64,000 nucleotides of DNA from Micrococcales bacterium (GCA_016703125.1 JADJCR010000003.1:310001-374000), one strand, 5' to 3'; positions 17,435 through 28,753 are shown, counted from the first letter of the stretch. Program-made: numbers and translations. The notes: generated by a model from the letters alone, not told the origin.

Positions 17435-20008
17435 ATGAGTGCCGGAGCAGGCGGTGAGGTCCCCTACGGCATCCTCACCCCCGATCAGCGGCCACGGGTG
17501 TTCATCAGTTCCACGCTGGTCGAGATGGCAGAAGAGCGGGTGGCCGCCCGCCGGGCCGTGGAGAGCCTGCGGCTGATACCGGTGATGTTCGAACTGGGCG
17601 CCCGTCCGCACCCGGCCCGCTCGTTGTATCGCGCGTACCTGGCACAGAGCCACATCTTCGTGGGCCTCTACGCAGAGAGGTACGGATGGGTCGCACCGGA
17701 GGAGTCGATCTCGGGGCTTGAGGACGAATACCACCTCTCGGCAGGACTGCCCCGACTGGTGTACCTGCGCACCCCCGCGGAGCGGGAGGCCCGTCTGGAG
17801 GCGCTACTGGACCGTGTGCGGGAGGACGACACCGTCAGTTATCGGTCGTTCCGGGATTCCGAGGAGTTGGAACGCCTCCTGCGCGACGACCTGGCTGTCG
17901 TCCTCGCGGAGCGGTTCCTGGTGGGCGACCGGATAGAGCCCGCCCGCGGTGCCGAAGCGAGCCATCAACTGCCGCGTCCGCTGACCGAACTCGTCGGCCG
18001 TGAGGCTGAGACGGCACACGTGCGCAGCCTTCTCGATGGGGGAGCGCGTTTGGTGACGCTGGTCGGTCCCGGCGGTATCGGCAAGACGCGGGTCGCTCTC
18101 GAGGTCGCGCATGGCGTGGCCCGGACCGGGCGCGAGGTCGCCTTCGTCCCTTTGGACGCCGTCCGCGATCCGCACGCGGTACTGCCGGCCATCGGCGCCG
18201 TGCTCGGCATCGGGTTGGACGGCTCGGTGCCCGCGGCGGAAACCCTGGGACGTGCCCTGCGCAACCGCAATCTGCTGCTGGTGCTGGACAACATGGAACA
18301 GGTCGTGGAGTGCGCCCCCGAGGTGACCGCGGTTCTGCAGGAATGCCCCGACGTCACCGTGCTGGCCACGAGCCGTGCCGGGCTGCGGATCCGGGGCGAG
18401 CAGCAGGTTCCGATCGGGCCGTTGACCACGCCGAACGGAGAGCGCGGGGATCTTGACCAGTACACGGCGGTGCGACTGTTCCTCGAACGGGCGCGGGAGG
18501 CCCGTCCCGGTCTCACCCTGGATGACCCCGCCGAGGCGGCAGCCGTCGCCGAGTTGACGAAGCGTCTGGAGGGGATCCCGCTGGCGCTGGAACTGGCGGC
18601 GGCGCGCAGCAAGACCTTGCCTCCGCGCGCCCTGCTGGCACGTGTGGGCTCCGCTCTAGATCTCAGCAGCGGTGCGGTGGACGTGCCCGCGCGACAGCGG
18701 ACGCTGCGGGACACGGTGGCCTGGAGCGAGGAACTGCTGCCCCCGCTGGCGCGCCGACTCTTCGCGCAGTTGTCGGTCTTCGAGGCTCCGTGGACGCTGA
18801 CCGACGCGGAAGCCGTCGCCAGCACGGAGTCCGGCGACGTCCTCGACGGGGTGGCCGATCTGGTGGAGCAGAGCCTCGTCTACCCGTCCACGCGCAGCAG
18901 TGGTGAGCCCCGCTTCCGGATGTACGACGCTGTCCGGGCCTACGCCCGTGAGCGCCTGGATGTGTCTGATGCCATCGCGACTGGGGACCGCCTGATCGCT
19001 CGCATGGCGAGAGTCGTCGGGGAACTCGACGTCGGGTTCCGGTCGGCGGAACATGATCGGTGGCGCAGCGAGTTCCGACTGGTGTGGCCGGATATCAAGG
19101 CGGCCTTCGAACTCGCCGTCGCCCGGGAACAGGCGGCACACGCGACGCACCTGTCGCGGGCATGGGTGGGGATGTGGATGGACGGTCGGGTGCGTGAGAT
19201 CGAGCCGCTCATGCAGGCCGCCATGGACCTCGTGGATCGGCTCGAGCCGCCCGAGCAGGGCGACATGCTCCTGGCCGGCGTGGGCCTGCGGTTCAACATG
19301 GGCGACTACGAGGCGGCCCGAGCGCTCATCGACCGCATCCGTGGCGGTATCGCGCTGCTATCCGAGGACGAGGAGTTGCCCGGCACCTTGGAGCTGTACG
19401 AGGGGTACCTCGCTGCCGGTGATAGCGACATGACGGCAGCGGAGCGCCATCTGCGGGAGTCCATCCACCTACTCGCGCAGTGCGGCCCGGGAGGCGGGTG
19501 GATCGAGGCCTTCGCGCACAACGGGCTGGGATCGTTGCTCGCACTGCGCGGCGACCTGGCCGGGTGGCGCCGTGAGATGCAGCGCTCCGGTGAACTCGGA
19601 CGGCAATACGGCAACGTGGGTGCGCAGTTGCAGAGTCTGGTGTTCCAGGCCGCCGGACTGGCCCAGACCGGGCAGATCGAGGAGGCGAAGCAGTTACTGG
19701 GTGCGGCAGCGGACCTCGTTCAGAGGTATCCGTTCTACGAAGCCAACGCCTACTGCGTCGAGGTGGCCGGTCTGGTCGCCCTGCAGGAGGGTGACGCCCC
19801 GGCCAGCGCCCGGGCGCTGGGGATGGCCGATGCCCTGCGGGAGGTCGTCGGCGCCCGCGTCTGGCCGTTGCTGGCGATGCTACGCGCGGCCATCGAGCAG
19901 GCAGTCAGGTCCGCTCTCGACGACGACGCCTACCACCGGGAGGTGGCGCTGGGCCGGGAGGTGGATCTGATGACCCTGGCCGATGTGGTGCGGGGCCTGG
20001 TGCGGTGA
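17435..20008 (+). CDS. DUF4062-STAND ATPase-TPR protein
   Basis: An 857-residue protein. Residues about 20-110 form a DUF4062 domain (RVFISSTLVEMAEERVAARRAV and HIFVGLYAERYGWV), a TIR-like fold. Residues about 180-440 are an NB-ARC-type ATPase with Walker A GPGGIGKT (211-218), Walker B LLLVLDNMEQ (280-289) and the VLATSRAGL strand. A winged-helix segment (TLRDTVAWSEELLPPLARRLF) and TPR-like helices fill the rest. No C-terminal HTH is seen. The ATG at 17435 is chosen because the DUF4062 motif begins shortly after it. STAND proteins are ligand-triggered oligomerising switches. DUF4062 fusions are often predicted in signalling or immunity but rarely tested. Confidence 0.8.
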   Translation: MSAGAGGEVPYGILTPDQRPRVFISSTLVEMAEERVAARRAVESLRLIPVMFELGARPHPARSLYRAYLAQSHIFVGLYAERYGWVAPEESISGLEDEYHLSAGLPRLVYLRTPAEREARLEALLDRVREDDTVSYRSFRDSEELERLLRDDLAVVLAERFLVGDRIEPARGAEASHQLPRPLTELVGREAETAHVRSLLDGGARLVTLVGPGGIGKTRVALEVAHGVARTGREVAFVPLDAVRDPHAVLPAIGAVLGIGLDGSVPAAETLGRALRNRNLLLVLDNMEQVVECAPEVTAVLQECPDVTVLATSRAGLRIRGEQQVPIGPLTTPNGERGDLDQYTAVRLFLERAREARPGLTLDDPAEAAAVAELTKRLEGIPLALELAAARSKTLPPRALLARVGSALDLSSGAVDVPARQRTLRDTVAWSEELLPPLARRLFAQLSVFEAPWTLTDAEAVASTESGDVLDGVADLVEQSLVYPSTRSSGEPRFRMYDAVRAYARERLDVSDAIATGDRLIARMARVVGELDVGFRSAEHDRWRSEFRLVWPDIKAAFELAVAREQAAHATHLSRAWVGMWMDGRVREIEPLMQAAMDLVDRLEPPEQGDMLLAGVGLRFNMGDYEAARALIDRIRGGIALLSEDEELPGTLELYEGYLAAGDSDMTAAERHLRESIHLLAQCGPGGGWIEAFAHNGLGSLLALRGDLAGWRREMQRSGELGRQYGNVGAQLQSLVFQAAGLAQTGQIEEAKQLLGAAADLVQRYPFYEANAYCVEVAGLVALQEGDAPASARALGMADALREVVGARVWPLLAMLRAAIEQAVRSALDDDAYHREVALGREVDLMTLADVVRGLVR

Positions 20009-20019
20009 GGGGACCGCGG

Positions 20020-21828
20020 CTATTCCAGGACTTCGCGGCGCCAGTCCGGTTTCCCGTCGTCGCGCAGTTCGCCCAGGTTGCCGTCGAGGGCGGCTTCGAC
20101 AGCACGGGCAGCGGCCAGAGCTGCCTCGACGCGGGGCATCAGCACGAAGTCCGCACCCGCGGCGTACAGGCGTTTGCGCTCGGGGAATGTGGTGGCGGTA
20201 GCGATGAGCGCCGCCGAGGGGTTGACCTCGCGGATCACGTGGACCAGTTCCACCGTGCTGGCCGATGTCAGCACGTCGTCGGGAAGGGTGCACAGGACAA
20301 CGCGGGCACGGTCCACACCAGCGTGGTGCAGGATTTCGGGGCTGGTCAGGTCCCCGTAGGCGACCCGTGGGCCCAACTTGGCGATGTCCGGATGGATCGC
20401 AACGTTGAAGTCGACCACCAGGGTCCGGTCGAGAAGATCGGGGACGGACTCACCGAGTTCGTGTAACAGCGACGAGGCGGTGCGATGCACGCCCAGCAGG
20501 GCGAGGTCGAAGCTCTCGGAGCGGTCGGTGTCCTCAGTGCGCCGTGGTCTCATGCCGACGCGACCGAGCCACGGGGCGAGTCGGTCGTACACCGTGTCGG
20601 CCTTGGTGAACAGGGTCGGCGTCAGGACGGCGGTGAGCACGAAGGCGAAGATGATCGAGGAGTTGAGGGCTGCGTCGATGTGGCCCAGTTGTAGGCCCAG
20701 GAACGCGATGACGAGGCTGAACTCCGACATCTGTGCCAGCTTGGTGGAGGTATGCGTCGCGATCCGTACATCCAGCCCGCTCACGTTCAACAGCGGAAGC
20801 ATCACCAGGAAGCGGCTCGCGACGGCCAGCGCTGCCAGGCCCACCGCGAACACGATCACGCCGGCCCCGTCCGGGGCCGGGATCGTCATGCCGAGTCCGA
20901 CGAAGAAGAGTGTGACGAAGAAGTCGCGGACCACCGACACCTGACGCACGATCTCCTCCCGGAACGGCAGGCTGGCGATCGTGGCCCCGGCGACCAGTGC
21001 GCCCATCCCGGCACTCACCTGCAGGGCGGTGTCGGCATCGGTGACGGCCTCGATCGCCGTGTCGATGTTGAGCCCCGCCAGCACCACGGCGAAGCACCAC
21101 GCAAGCGCCGCGATGAGGATGGTGGATGGTTGCTTGGCGATCCACCGGAAGCCGATCGGCAGCACGGAATGGGCCACGGCGAGTGCCACCGCCCCCAGGA
21201 GCAGGACACCCGCGAACGCCGAGAGGATCGGCAGCACCTGCGGATCCGAGAGGTTGGGCTGAACGGCCAGCACGATGATCGCCCAGACATCCTGGAACAC
21301 CAGCAGGGCCAGCGATACCCGGCCCGTCTGGGTGTCGAGTGTGAATGTCTGCTGGAACAGTGCCACCACGAGCAGGGTCGATGAGGCAGCGATGACCAGG
21401 CCGACGTAGAGCGTCGCGTAGTCACCTTGCAGCACCCCCAAGGTGACACCGACGAGCACCAGGCCCTGCGCGACGAGGAATCCCAGCAGGGCAGTCAGTG
21501 GATACTGCAGAGCCCCTGACACGAAGACGGCCCGCCCGCTTGCCAGCAGACCCTTGACGTCGATCTCCAGCCCGATCAGGAAGAGCAGCAGGATGAGACC
21601 CAGCTGGGCGATGGTGTCGATGTTGACCGGATCGTTGATCAGTCCGGTGCCCGTCGGGCCCAGCAGAACCCCGGCAAGCAGGAACGCGGCGACCGTCGGG
21701 ATCCGCAGTCCCGTGAACGCGATGGCGAGCACTCCCGCTGCGACGAGACTCATCCCGATGTCGAGCACCAACACAGGAAGTCCGGTGTCGGCCGCCATCG
21801 CGGCGGGGACGGCAACGAGCACGTTCAT
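20020..21828 (-). CDS. CPA2-type cation:proton antiporter with RCK (TrkA-N) domain
   Basis: A 602-residue protein. The first 380 residues or so hold about twelve transmembrane helices of the Na+/H+ exchanger fold. A cytosolic nucleotide-binding RCK domain follows from about residue 445 (FDLALLGVHRTASSLL... VAYGDLTSPEILHHAGVDRARVVLC). This architecture is that of KefB/KefC and YbaL-type potassium or sodium efflux systems, gated by NAD(H) or similar ligands. The gene is convergent with the STAND gene (12-base gap), so the two are unlikely to share regulation. The HNH element lies immediately upstream of its start. Confidence 0.85.
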   Translation of the reverse strand: MNVLVAVPAAMAADTGLPVLVLDIGMSLVAAGVLAIAFTGLRIPTVAAFLLAGVLLGPTGTGLINDPVNIDTIAQLGLILLLFLIGLEIDVKGLLASGRAVFVSGALQYPLTALLGFLVAQGLVLVGVTLGVLQGDYATLYVGLVIAASSTLLVVALFQQTFTLDTQTGRVSLALLVFQDVWAIIVLAVQPNLSDPQVLPILSAFAGVLLLGAVALAVAHSVLPIGFRWIAKQPSTILIAALAWCFAVVLAGLNIDTAIEAVTDADTALQVSAGMGALVAGATIASLPFREEIVRQVSVVRDFFVTLFFVGLGMTIPAPDGAGVIVFAVGLAALAVASRFLVMLPLLNVSGLDVRIATHTSTKLAQMSEFSLVIAFLGLQLGHIDAALNSSIIFAFVLTAVLTPTLFTKADTVYDRLAPWLGRVGMRPRRTEDTDRSESFDLALLGVHRTASSLLHELGESVPDLLDRTLVVDFNVAIHPDIAKLGPRVAYGDLTSPEILHHAGVDRARVVLCTLPDDVLTSASTVELVHVIREVNPSAALIATATTFPERKRLYAAGADFVLMPRVEAALAAARAVEAALDGNLGELRDDGKPDWRREVLE

Positions 21829-21894
21829 GGACGGATACTAGGGCGCGGTCAAGGGAATACCCGTGGCATGAGGCGCATGGCGCCGGGTTCTGGC

Positions 21895-22989
21895 CTATGG
21901 GTCTTCGAGGGTGCTGGTGTAGGTGTGGCCGCGGGGGCTGGTCCAGGTGAGGTCGCCGGTGTGGGTGGTTCGGACCGTCCAGTCGGTGTGGGTCTTGATC
22001 CGGTGGTGGTATCTGCAGAGGCACTGCAGGTTGACCTCGACGGTGGATCCGGTGGGCCAGGCGGTGATGTGGTCGAGGTCGCAGTGGACGGCGGGGCGCC
22101 GGCAGCCGGGGAAGCGGCAGTGCCGGTCGCGGGCTTTGACGTATCGGGTGAGTTGCGGGCCCGGGCGGTAGCCGATGGTGGGGCGGGGCGGGTCCAGGTG
22201 GATGCGCGGTGCGGTGTCGCACAGGTGCTGGGCGTGGGCGTCGCTGATGGGCCCGTAGCCGACCAGTTCCGGGCCGGTGGGGGTGATCAGGACCTGCACC
22301 GGGACGGGCTGGTGGGCCTGGATGCCGCTGATCCGGGCGACCAGTTCGTCGGCGCGGGCTGTGTCGACCGGTCCGTCCTGGTTGGCCGCGGCGATCCGCA
22401 GGCTGTCGTAGCAGGCCTGTGCTTCTTCGGCGGTGAGGTAGGCGCCGAGGGTGGCCATGCCGTCGGTTTCGGGCTGCACCCAGACCCGCCGCCGGGTGCG
22501 GGCCTTCTTGCGCCGGGCGGTGGCGGCTTCGGGGTCCAGCCGGGTGATCTGTGTGGCCAGCCACGCCCGTAGTTGCCCGCGGGTGTGGCTCGTGGCGTAG
22601 TCGCAGGCGGCCCGGGCCAGACCAACCCGGGTGGCGGGGGTCAGCCCGAGGGTGCCGGCGGTGATCTCCTGGGCCTTTCCGAGGTCGATCAGCCCGGTGC
22701 GCAGCGCGTCGAGGACCTCGGGCAGGTCCTCGTGCAACTCGTGGGCCAGGTCCACACGCCGGCTGGCCGCGGCCGGGGTCCAGGCCAGTGCGCAGGCGAT
22801 CTCGGCCGGGGCCGGGTCGCACAGGTTCCCGGTCGGGTCTGTGGTGGCCGGGTTCTCCTGGCTGACTTGGTGGATAGCCCCGAGCTGGCGGGCGTCACTG
22901 AACGCTTTCACCGCCTCCGCTGCGCACGCCACGTCCAGCGGGTCCGCACCCGCGGTGTGCAGCAACTCCCACGCCTGGTGAACATCCAT
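21895..22989 (-). CDS. DUF222/HNH endonuclease domain protein, copy A
   Basis: A 364-residue protein with an N-terminal DUF222 (13E12 repeat) region and a C-terminal HNH nuclease domain: CRFPGCRRPAVHCDLDHITAWPTG, then NLQCLCRYHHRIKTH. The DHI, Asn and HH residues fit the HNH metal-binding finger, with zinc-type cysteines CxxxxC and CxxxHH. The ATG at 22989 yields MDVHQAWELL. These genes are highly multiplied in actinobacterial genomes (REP13E12 in mycobacteria) and are presumed selfish or phage-linked nucleases; their activity is largely untested. A second copy lies 12 kb away, and copy A appears intact. Confidence 0.85.
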   Translation of the reverse strand: MDVHQAWELLHTAGADPLDVACAAEAVKAFSDARQLGAIHQVSQENPATTDPTGNLCDPAPAEIACALAWTPAAASRRVDLAHELHEDLPEVLDALRTGLIDLGKAQEITAGTLGLTPATRVGLARAACDYATSHTRGQLRAWLATQITRLDPEAATARRKKARTRRRVWVQPETDGMATLGAYLTAEEAQACYDSLRIAAANQDGPVDTARADELVARISGIQAHQPVPVQVLITPTGPELVGYGPISDAHAQHLCDTAPRIHLDPPRPTIGYRPGPQLTRYVKARDRHCRFPGCRRPAVHCDLDHITAWPTGSTVEVNLQCLCRYHHRIKTHTDWTVRTTHTGDLTWTSPRGHTYTSTLEDP

Positions 22990-23036
22990 GGCCCAACGTT
23001 AGAACACAGGTACGACATCTTCGGGGCCGCCGAAAC

Positions 23037-23061
23037 CCACCGGATGTGGACAATCCGGTGG
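23037..23061. repeat. Terminal inverted repeat of HNH element A
   Basis: The arms ccaccggat and atccggtgg flank a 7-base loop (gtggaca). The hairpin sits 5 bases from the outer edge of the duplicated segment, upstream of the HNH start, and is conserved exactly in copy B. It may be an element end, a promoter operator or a cleavage/recognition site. Confidence 0.6.
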
Positions 23062-23079
23062 TCGGCTGACAGGTCTGCG

Positions 23080-24648
<1,569 letters not shown>

Positions 24649-24753
24649 GCAGGCAGGCTACGCCTCACAGCCCATGGTCGCCGGGTACCTCGCCGGTCAG
24701 CACCGATGACTGCAGGCGCGGTGTCGGGAACGCGCCGCGCCTAGGATCGATAT

Positions 24754-26418
24754 GTGGGACTACGCGAATCCAACATCGACCAACTCGACGGCGGCATCTT
24801 CGACGTACTCATCGTCGGGGGCGGGATCAACGGTGCGGTTTCTGCGGCCGCCCTTGCCTCCAGAGGCGCCCGGGTGGCGGTGATCGACCGCGGGGATTTC
24901 GCCGCCTTCACGTCCATGCAGTCGAGCAACCTGGTGTGGGGCGGTTTCAAATACCTGGAGAACTACGAGTTCAAACTCGTCCGGGATCTGTGCATGTCAC
25001 GCAACCATCTGATCAAGTCCTACCCGGCCAACCTCAAAGAGATCCGGTTCATGGCGGCGCTGGACGAGAACTCGCCGTACTCGCCGCCCTTCGCAGGGAT
25101 GGGCGCGACCGCCTACTGGGTGATCGGGAACGGCTTCACGAAGCCACCCAAGGTGCTCAGCCCGGAGAAGATCACCCAGCGTGAGCCGATCGTGCGCACC
25201 GACAACCTGCTCGGCGGGATCGAGTACTCCGACGCGTACATCGTCGACAACGACTCCCGTTTCGTGTTCGGCTTCATCCGCTCGGCTTTGAACTCCGGGG
25301 CCACCTGCGCCAACTACGTCTCCTTCGAGTCGGCCCGGCGGGTGGCCGACCGGTGGCACGTGCAGATGCGCGACACGGATACGGGAGCGCAGATGGCAGC
25401 CACGGCGAAGATCATCATCAACGCCGCCGGGCCCTTCGTCGATCCGATCAATGCCGCCCACGGCATCCGCACGAAGCACAAGATCGTGTTCTCCAAAGGC
25501 ATCCATCTGATCGTCCCGAGGTTGTCCAAGCAGGAGCGGGTGCTGGCCTTCTTCGACGACACCCAGCGACTCTTCTATGTGATTCCGATGGGCACCCGTT
25601 CCATGATCGGGACGACCGATGACCGGGTGAGTGACCCCGATACCGATGTCACCAACGAGGACCGCGACTTCCTGCTCAACCAGATCAACGAACGCCTCGA
25701 CCTGGAGACGCCGCTGACCCCGCGTGACATCATCTCGACCCGCAGCGGGGTCCGGCCGTTGGTGGTGGAGACCGACAACACCACCTCCGACCAGACCGAT
25801 TGGACCTCGCTGTCGCGCAAGCACGCGCTCGAGGTCGACGCGGATCGGTCCTGGGTGACGGTCTTCGGCGGCAAGCTGACCGACTGTGTGAACATCGGCA
25901 ACGAGGTCAGCGCGATCGTCAAGAAGCTCGGCGTGCCGCTGACGAAGGACAAGAAGTCCTGGTACGGCGAACCCCCGAAAGCCACCCGCGAGGAGTTCTT
26001 GCGACAGGCCCGCCTGATGGGTCTGGATCACATCACGACCAAGTCCAGCTTCGAGACCCTTTCGACGCGACTGTGGCGGCGCTACGGGCTGCGGGCTTTC
26101 GCCATGCTGGAGGCCCTGCGCGACGACCCCACCATGGCCGACGAGGTGATGGAGGACGCCGACTACGTGCGGGTGGAGTTGTTCTACGCCGCCAAGACGG
26201 AGATGATCACCAAGCTCGACGACTTCCTGCGCCGGCGCAGCAAGATCGCGCTGGTCCTCGACCATGATGAGGTGCGCGACGCCGACGGTATCCACGAGGC
26301 GTGTGAACTGCTGTTCGGCGAGGACGCACAGCGACGTTTCGACGAGTACTTCACCGAGGAGCGCAGGGCGCAGCTTCAGGCGTATCGGCAGCCGAGCGAA
26401 TCGTTCCCGGAGGGCTGA
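24754..26418 (+). CDS. glpD: Glycerol-3-phosphate dehydrogenase, FAD-dependent
   Basis: A 554-residue flavoprotein with the N-terminal FAD-binding motif VLIVGGGINGAVSAAALASRG, a DAO-type oxidoreductase domain, the GlpD segments YVIPMGTRSMIGTTDD and SGVRPLVV, and a helical DAO_C domain (KSSFETLSTRLWRRYGLRAF). The enzyme oxidises sn-glycerol 3-phosphate to DHAP at the membrane and passes electrons to quinones. The GTG at 24754 fits the family N-terminus. A short palindromic or promoter-like region was not recognised upstream. It is a likely metabolic partner of the AGPS-like/FGGY kinase operon and of the aldolase elsewhere in the window. Confidence 0.88.
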   Translation: MGLRESNIDQLDGGIFDVLIVGGGINGAVSAAALASRGARVAVIDRGDFAAFTSMQSSNLVWGGFKYLENYEFKLVRDLCMSRNHLIKSYPANLKEIRFMAALDENSPYSPPFAGMGATAYWVIGNGFTKPPKVLSPEKITQREPIVRTDNLLGGIEYSDAYIVDNDSRFVFGFIRSALNSGATCANYVSFESARRVADRWHVQMRDTDTGAQMAATAKIIINAAGPFVDPINAAHGIRTKHKIVFSKGIHLIVPRLSKQERVLAFFDDTQRLFYVIPMGTRSMIGTTDDRVSDPDTDVTNEDRDFLLNQINERLDLETPLTPRDIISTRSGVRPLVVETDNTTSDQTDWTSLSRKHALEVDADRSWVTVFGGKLTDCVNIGNEVSAIVKKLGVPLTKDKKSWYGEPPKATREEFLRQARLMGLDHITTKSSFETLSTRLWRRYGLRAFAMLEALRDDPTMADEVMEDADYVRVELFYAAKTEMITKLDDFLRRRSKIALVLDHDEVRDADGIHEACELLFGEDAQRRFDEYFTEERRAQLQAYRQPSESFPEG

Positions 26419-26427
26419 GCGCGTCCC

Positions 26428-27294
26428 TCAGTCCTCCGGGGCGTAATCGCGCGGCACCACGACCATGGGAACCGGCAGCACCCGCATGAGTTTGGTCGCC
26501 GTGCGCCCGAGGAAGAGTCGTCTTGGTTGCGCCAATCGGCTGGATCCGACCATCACGATCTCGCTGTCGGAAAACTCGAGAGCGTTGACGGCCTCCACCA
26601 GTGTGCTGCCCTGGCCCACCACCGTCGTGACCGGGCACTCCGCCGGGAGTTCCTCGGCAGCCTTCTGCGCGATGGTCGAGACGTGGAGCTCTGCGAGTTC
26701 CGTCCATTCCTGGCGCCGATCTTCGGACCCATCCTCGCCGACCGCCACCAACGACATCAGTCGCAGTGGGACCTTCCACTCGGCCGCGGCGCGAATGGCG
26801 AATTTCACGAGGACCTCGTGGCCCTCCCGGACCCCTGTGGCACAGGTGATCCGGGTGATGGCCGGCTGGGCCGGGTAGTCCGCAGGAGTGAGAGCGACCG
26901 GCACCGACGCGGAATGCAGAAGCGCGTCGGCGATGCTGCCGAGGCGGAAGTGATGCGACGTGCCGACCACGATCATGCCGGCCTCGCCGCCCCTCCCGGG
27001 TTCCTCGGCCTTCTCCATGAGGCCCTCGCTGATCGACTCCGCGTTCACCAGATGCCCCTCGGCCGCCACATCGGCCGGCACCTTGCTCAGACCGTCGGCC
27101 AGCCATTCGCCGCCCTGCTTGCGCAACTCGGTGTTGTAGGCGTGATCCGGGGAGTACATGTGGAAGGTGGGCGTGTCGTCCGGCAACACGGCGACTAGAT
27201 CGAGGCTCGCCCCTGATGACCTGGCCAAAGTGGACGCCAGGTTAATGGCGTCTAAACCGCGCTGCTGGGGTCCGTACCCGACGATGTACCTCAT
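26428..27294 (-). CDS. Universal stress protein, tandem UspA domains
   Basis: A 288-residue protein made of two Usp domains. The second has a G-x2-G-x9-G-type nucleotide-binding pattern (MVGSSRLAQPRRLFLGRTATKLMRVLPVPMVVVP); the first shows MIVVGTSHHFRLGSIADALLHSASVPVALTP. Tandem-Usp proteins of actinobacteria bind ATP and respond to hypoxia, dormancy or stress. The gene is convergent with glpD (10-base gap) and divergent from the APC permease, sharing a 73-bp intergenic region with it. Confidence 0.85.
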   Translation of the reverse strand: MRYIVGYGPQQRGLDAINLASTLARSSGASLDLVAVLPDDTPTFHMYSPDHAYNTELRKQGGEWLADGLSKVPADVAAEGHLVNAESISEGLMEKAEEPGRGGEAGMIVVGTSHHFRLGSIADALLHSASVPVALTPADYPAQPAITRITCATGVREGHEVLVKFAIRAAAEWKVPLRLMSLVAVGEDGSEDRRQEWTELAELHVSTIAQKAAEELPAECPVTTVVGQGSTLVEAVNALEFSDSEIVMVGSSRLAQPRRLFLGRTATKLMRVLPVPMVVVPRDYAPED

Positions 27295-27367
27295 AAGTCC
27301 GTAATCTAGCCCTCCGAGGCCCTATGTTGAGGCGGGTAAGAGTCAGCGATTTCGCAGGGAGTCACAT

Positions 27368-28753
27368 ATGGCCGCCGAGGGAACGACGAACACCACCTCC
27401 GAAACGGGTCAGTCCTCCCACCTGGTGAGGACGCTGGGGCTGTGGGCGATCGTCGGTCTCGGACTCGGCTACATGACTCCGACCGTGGTCTTCGACACCT
27501 TCGGCATCGTCTCGGAGGAGACCGGTGGGGTGGTCCCCACGTCCTACATCCTGGCCCTCGTGGTGATGCTGTTCACCGCGATCAGCTATGGACGGATGAC
27601 CCGCGTCTTCCCTTCCGCCGGCTCGGCCTATACCTACACCTCGCGGACGATGAGCCCGAACCTGGGCTTCTTGATCGGTTGGGCGGCCCTACTCGACTAC
27701 TTGTTGCTGCCTTTGGTCAACGCCCTCATCATCCGCAGTTACATGTACTCGTTCTTCCCTGAGGCGCCGGCGTGGATATGGGTGGTTGTCTACGTCGCGG
27801 TGATCACCACCATGTGCCTGGTCAGCATGACCAACACCTCGCGGGTGAACATGGTGCTGGTCACGTTCTGTGTGGTCCTGATCGGAGTCTTCTTCCTGCT
27901 GTCGATCAAGGCCCTGATGAACGGGACCGGCAACGGCACCATCTTCTCGGTGGACCCCGCGTGGCACGAGGGTGTCGACCTGGGACTGGTCATCACCGGC
28001 GCGACGATCGTGGCTTTCTCCTTCATCGGTTTCGACGCGATCACCATGTACACCGAGGAGGCCAAGGAGCCGTCCCTGGTGCCCAGGGCCATCCTCCTCG
28101 CGCTGCTGATCGGCGGCGGGATCTTCTTCGCCGCCGCATGGTTCACGCAGTCGATGTTCCCGGACGTCTCGAACTTCAGCGAGGAATCCCTGGAGAACAG
28201 CGCCCTGCCGGAGATCGCCTACAACGTCGGCGGTCAGTTGTTCAAGATCCTGCTGACCGCGGCGGCATTCGCGGCGACGATGGCCTCGAGCCTGGCGTCG
28301 CACTCCTCAGTGTCCCGGTTGCTCTATGTGATGGGCCGCAACGGACGCGGCCCGGCCTCCCGCTTCTTCGGATACGTGCATCCGACCTTCCGCACGCCTG
28401 CCTATGCCATCGTCTTCGTCGGGTTGGTCTCGCTGCTCGCGATTTCCTTCAACCTGGACTTCGTCGCCTCGCTGATCAACTTCGGGGCCCTTATCGCATT
28501 CACATTCGTCAACCTGACGGTGATCGCCCACTTCGCCTTCCGCGAGCGCGAGGTTCACGGAGCACGGGACATCTTCCGGAACCTCGTGCTGCCGGGCATC
28601 GGTGTGGCCCTCACCGTCCTGCTCTGGGTCTACCTGTCGGCCGAGTCGACCCGGTACGGAGCGATCTGGTTCGCCATCGGCATCGTGGTCCTGCTGTGGA
28701 TCACGCGCTTCCTGCGGCGGCCGCTGACGGTGAACATGGGCGAGGAGGCCTGA
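27368..28753 (+). CDS. APC-superfamily amino acid permease
   Basis: A 461-residue membrane protein with about twelve hydrophobic helices. LGLWAIVGLGLGYMTPTVVFDTFGIVSEETGG near the N-terminus corresponds to the unwound TM1 of APC transporters, and FSFIGFDAITMYTEEAKEP (TM6 region) is the family's most recognisable segment. It probably imports or exchanges an amino acid or amine. The start has CAGGGAG about 8 bases upstream. The heliorhodopsin gene follows in the same direction after a 240-bp gap in which I see no gene. Confidence 0.88.
   Translation: MAAEGTTNTTSETGQSSHLVRTLGLWAIVGLGLGYMTPTVVFDTFGIVSEETGGVVPTSYILALVVMLFTAISYGRMTRVFPSAGSAYTYTSRTMSPNLGFLIGWAALLDYLLLPLVNALIIRSYMYSFFPEAPAWIWVVVYVAVITTMCLVSMTNTSRVNMVLVTFCVVLIGVFFLLSIKALMNGTGNGTIFSVDPAWHEGVDLGLVITGATIVAFSFIGFDAITMYTEEAKEPSLVPRAILLALLIGGGIFFAAAWFTQSMFPDVSNFSEESLENSALPEIAYNVGGQLFKILLTAAAFAATMASSLASHSSVSRLLYVMGRNGRGPASRFFGYVHPTFRTPAYAIVFVGLVSLLAISFNLDFVASLINFGALIAFTFVNLTVIAHFAFREREVHGARDIFRNLVLPGIGVALTVLLWVYLSAESTRYGAIWFAIGIVVLLWITRFLRRPLTVNMGEEA

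Larger units (their letters stand above)
21881..23066. repeat. HNH element copy A (1186 bp), duplicated at 33863-35047
   Basis: From cgccgggttctggcctatgg to caatccggtggtcggc, the sequence is nearly identical to 33863-35047; flanks on both sides are unrelated. It includes the whole HNH gene, its upstream region and a 9-bp inverted repeat at one end. No target-site duplication is obvious. The differences between copies cluster near 22680-22740. Confidence 0.85.

Noticed and set aside
21881..23066. HNH element as a classical insertion sequence
   Set aside because: There is no transposase, and inverted repeats are not found at both ends; the DUF222/HNH unit is therefore reported as a repeat.
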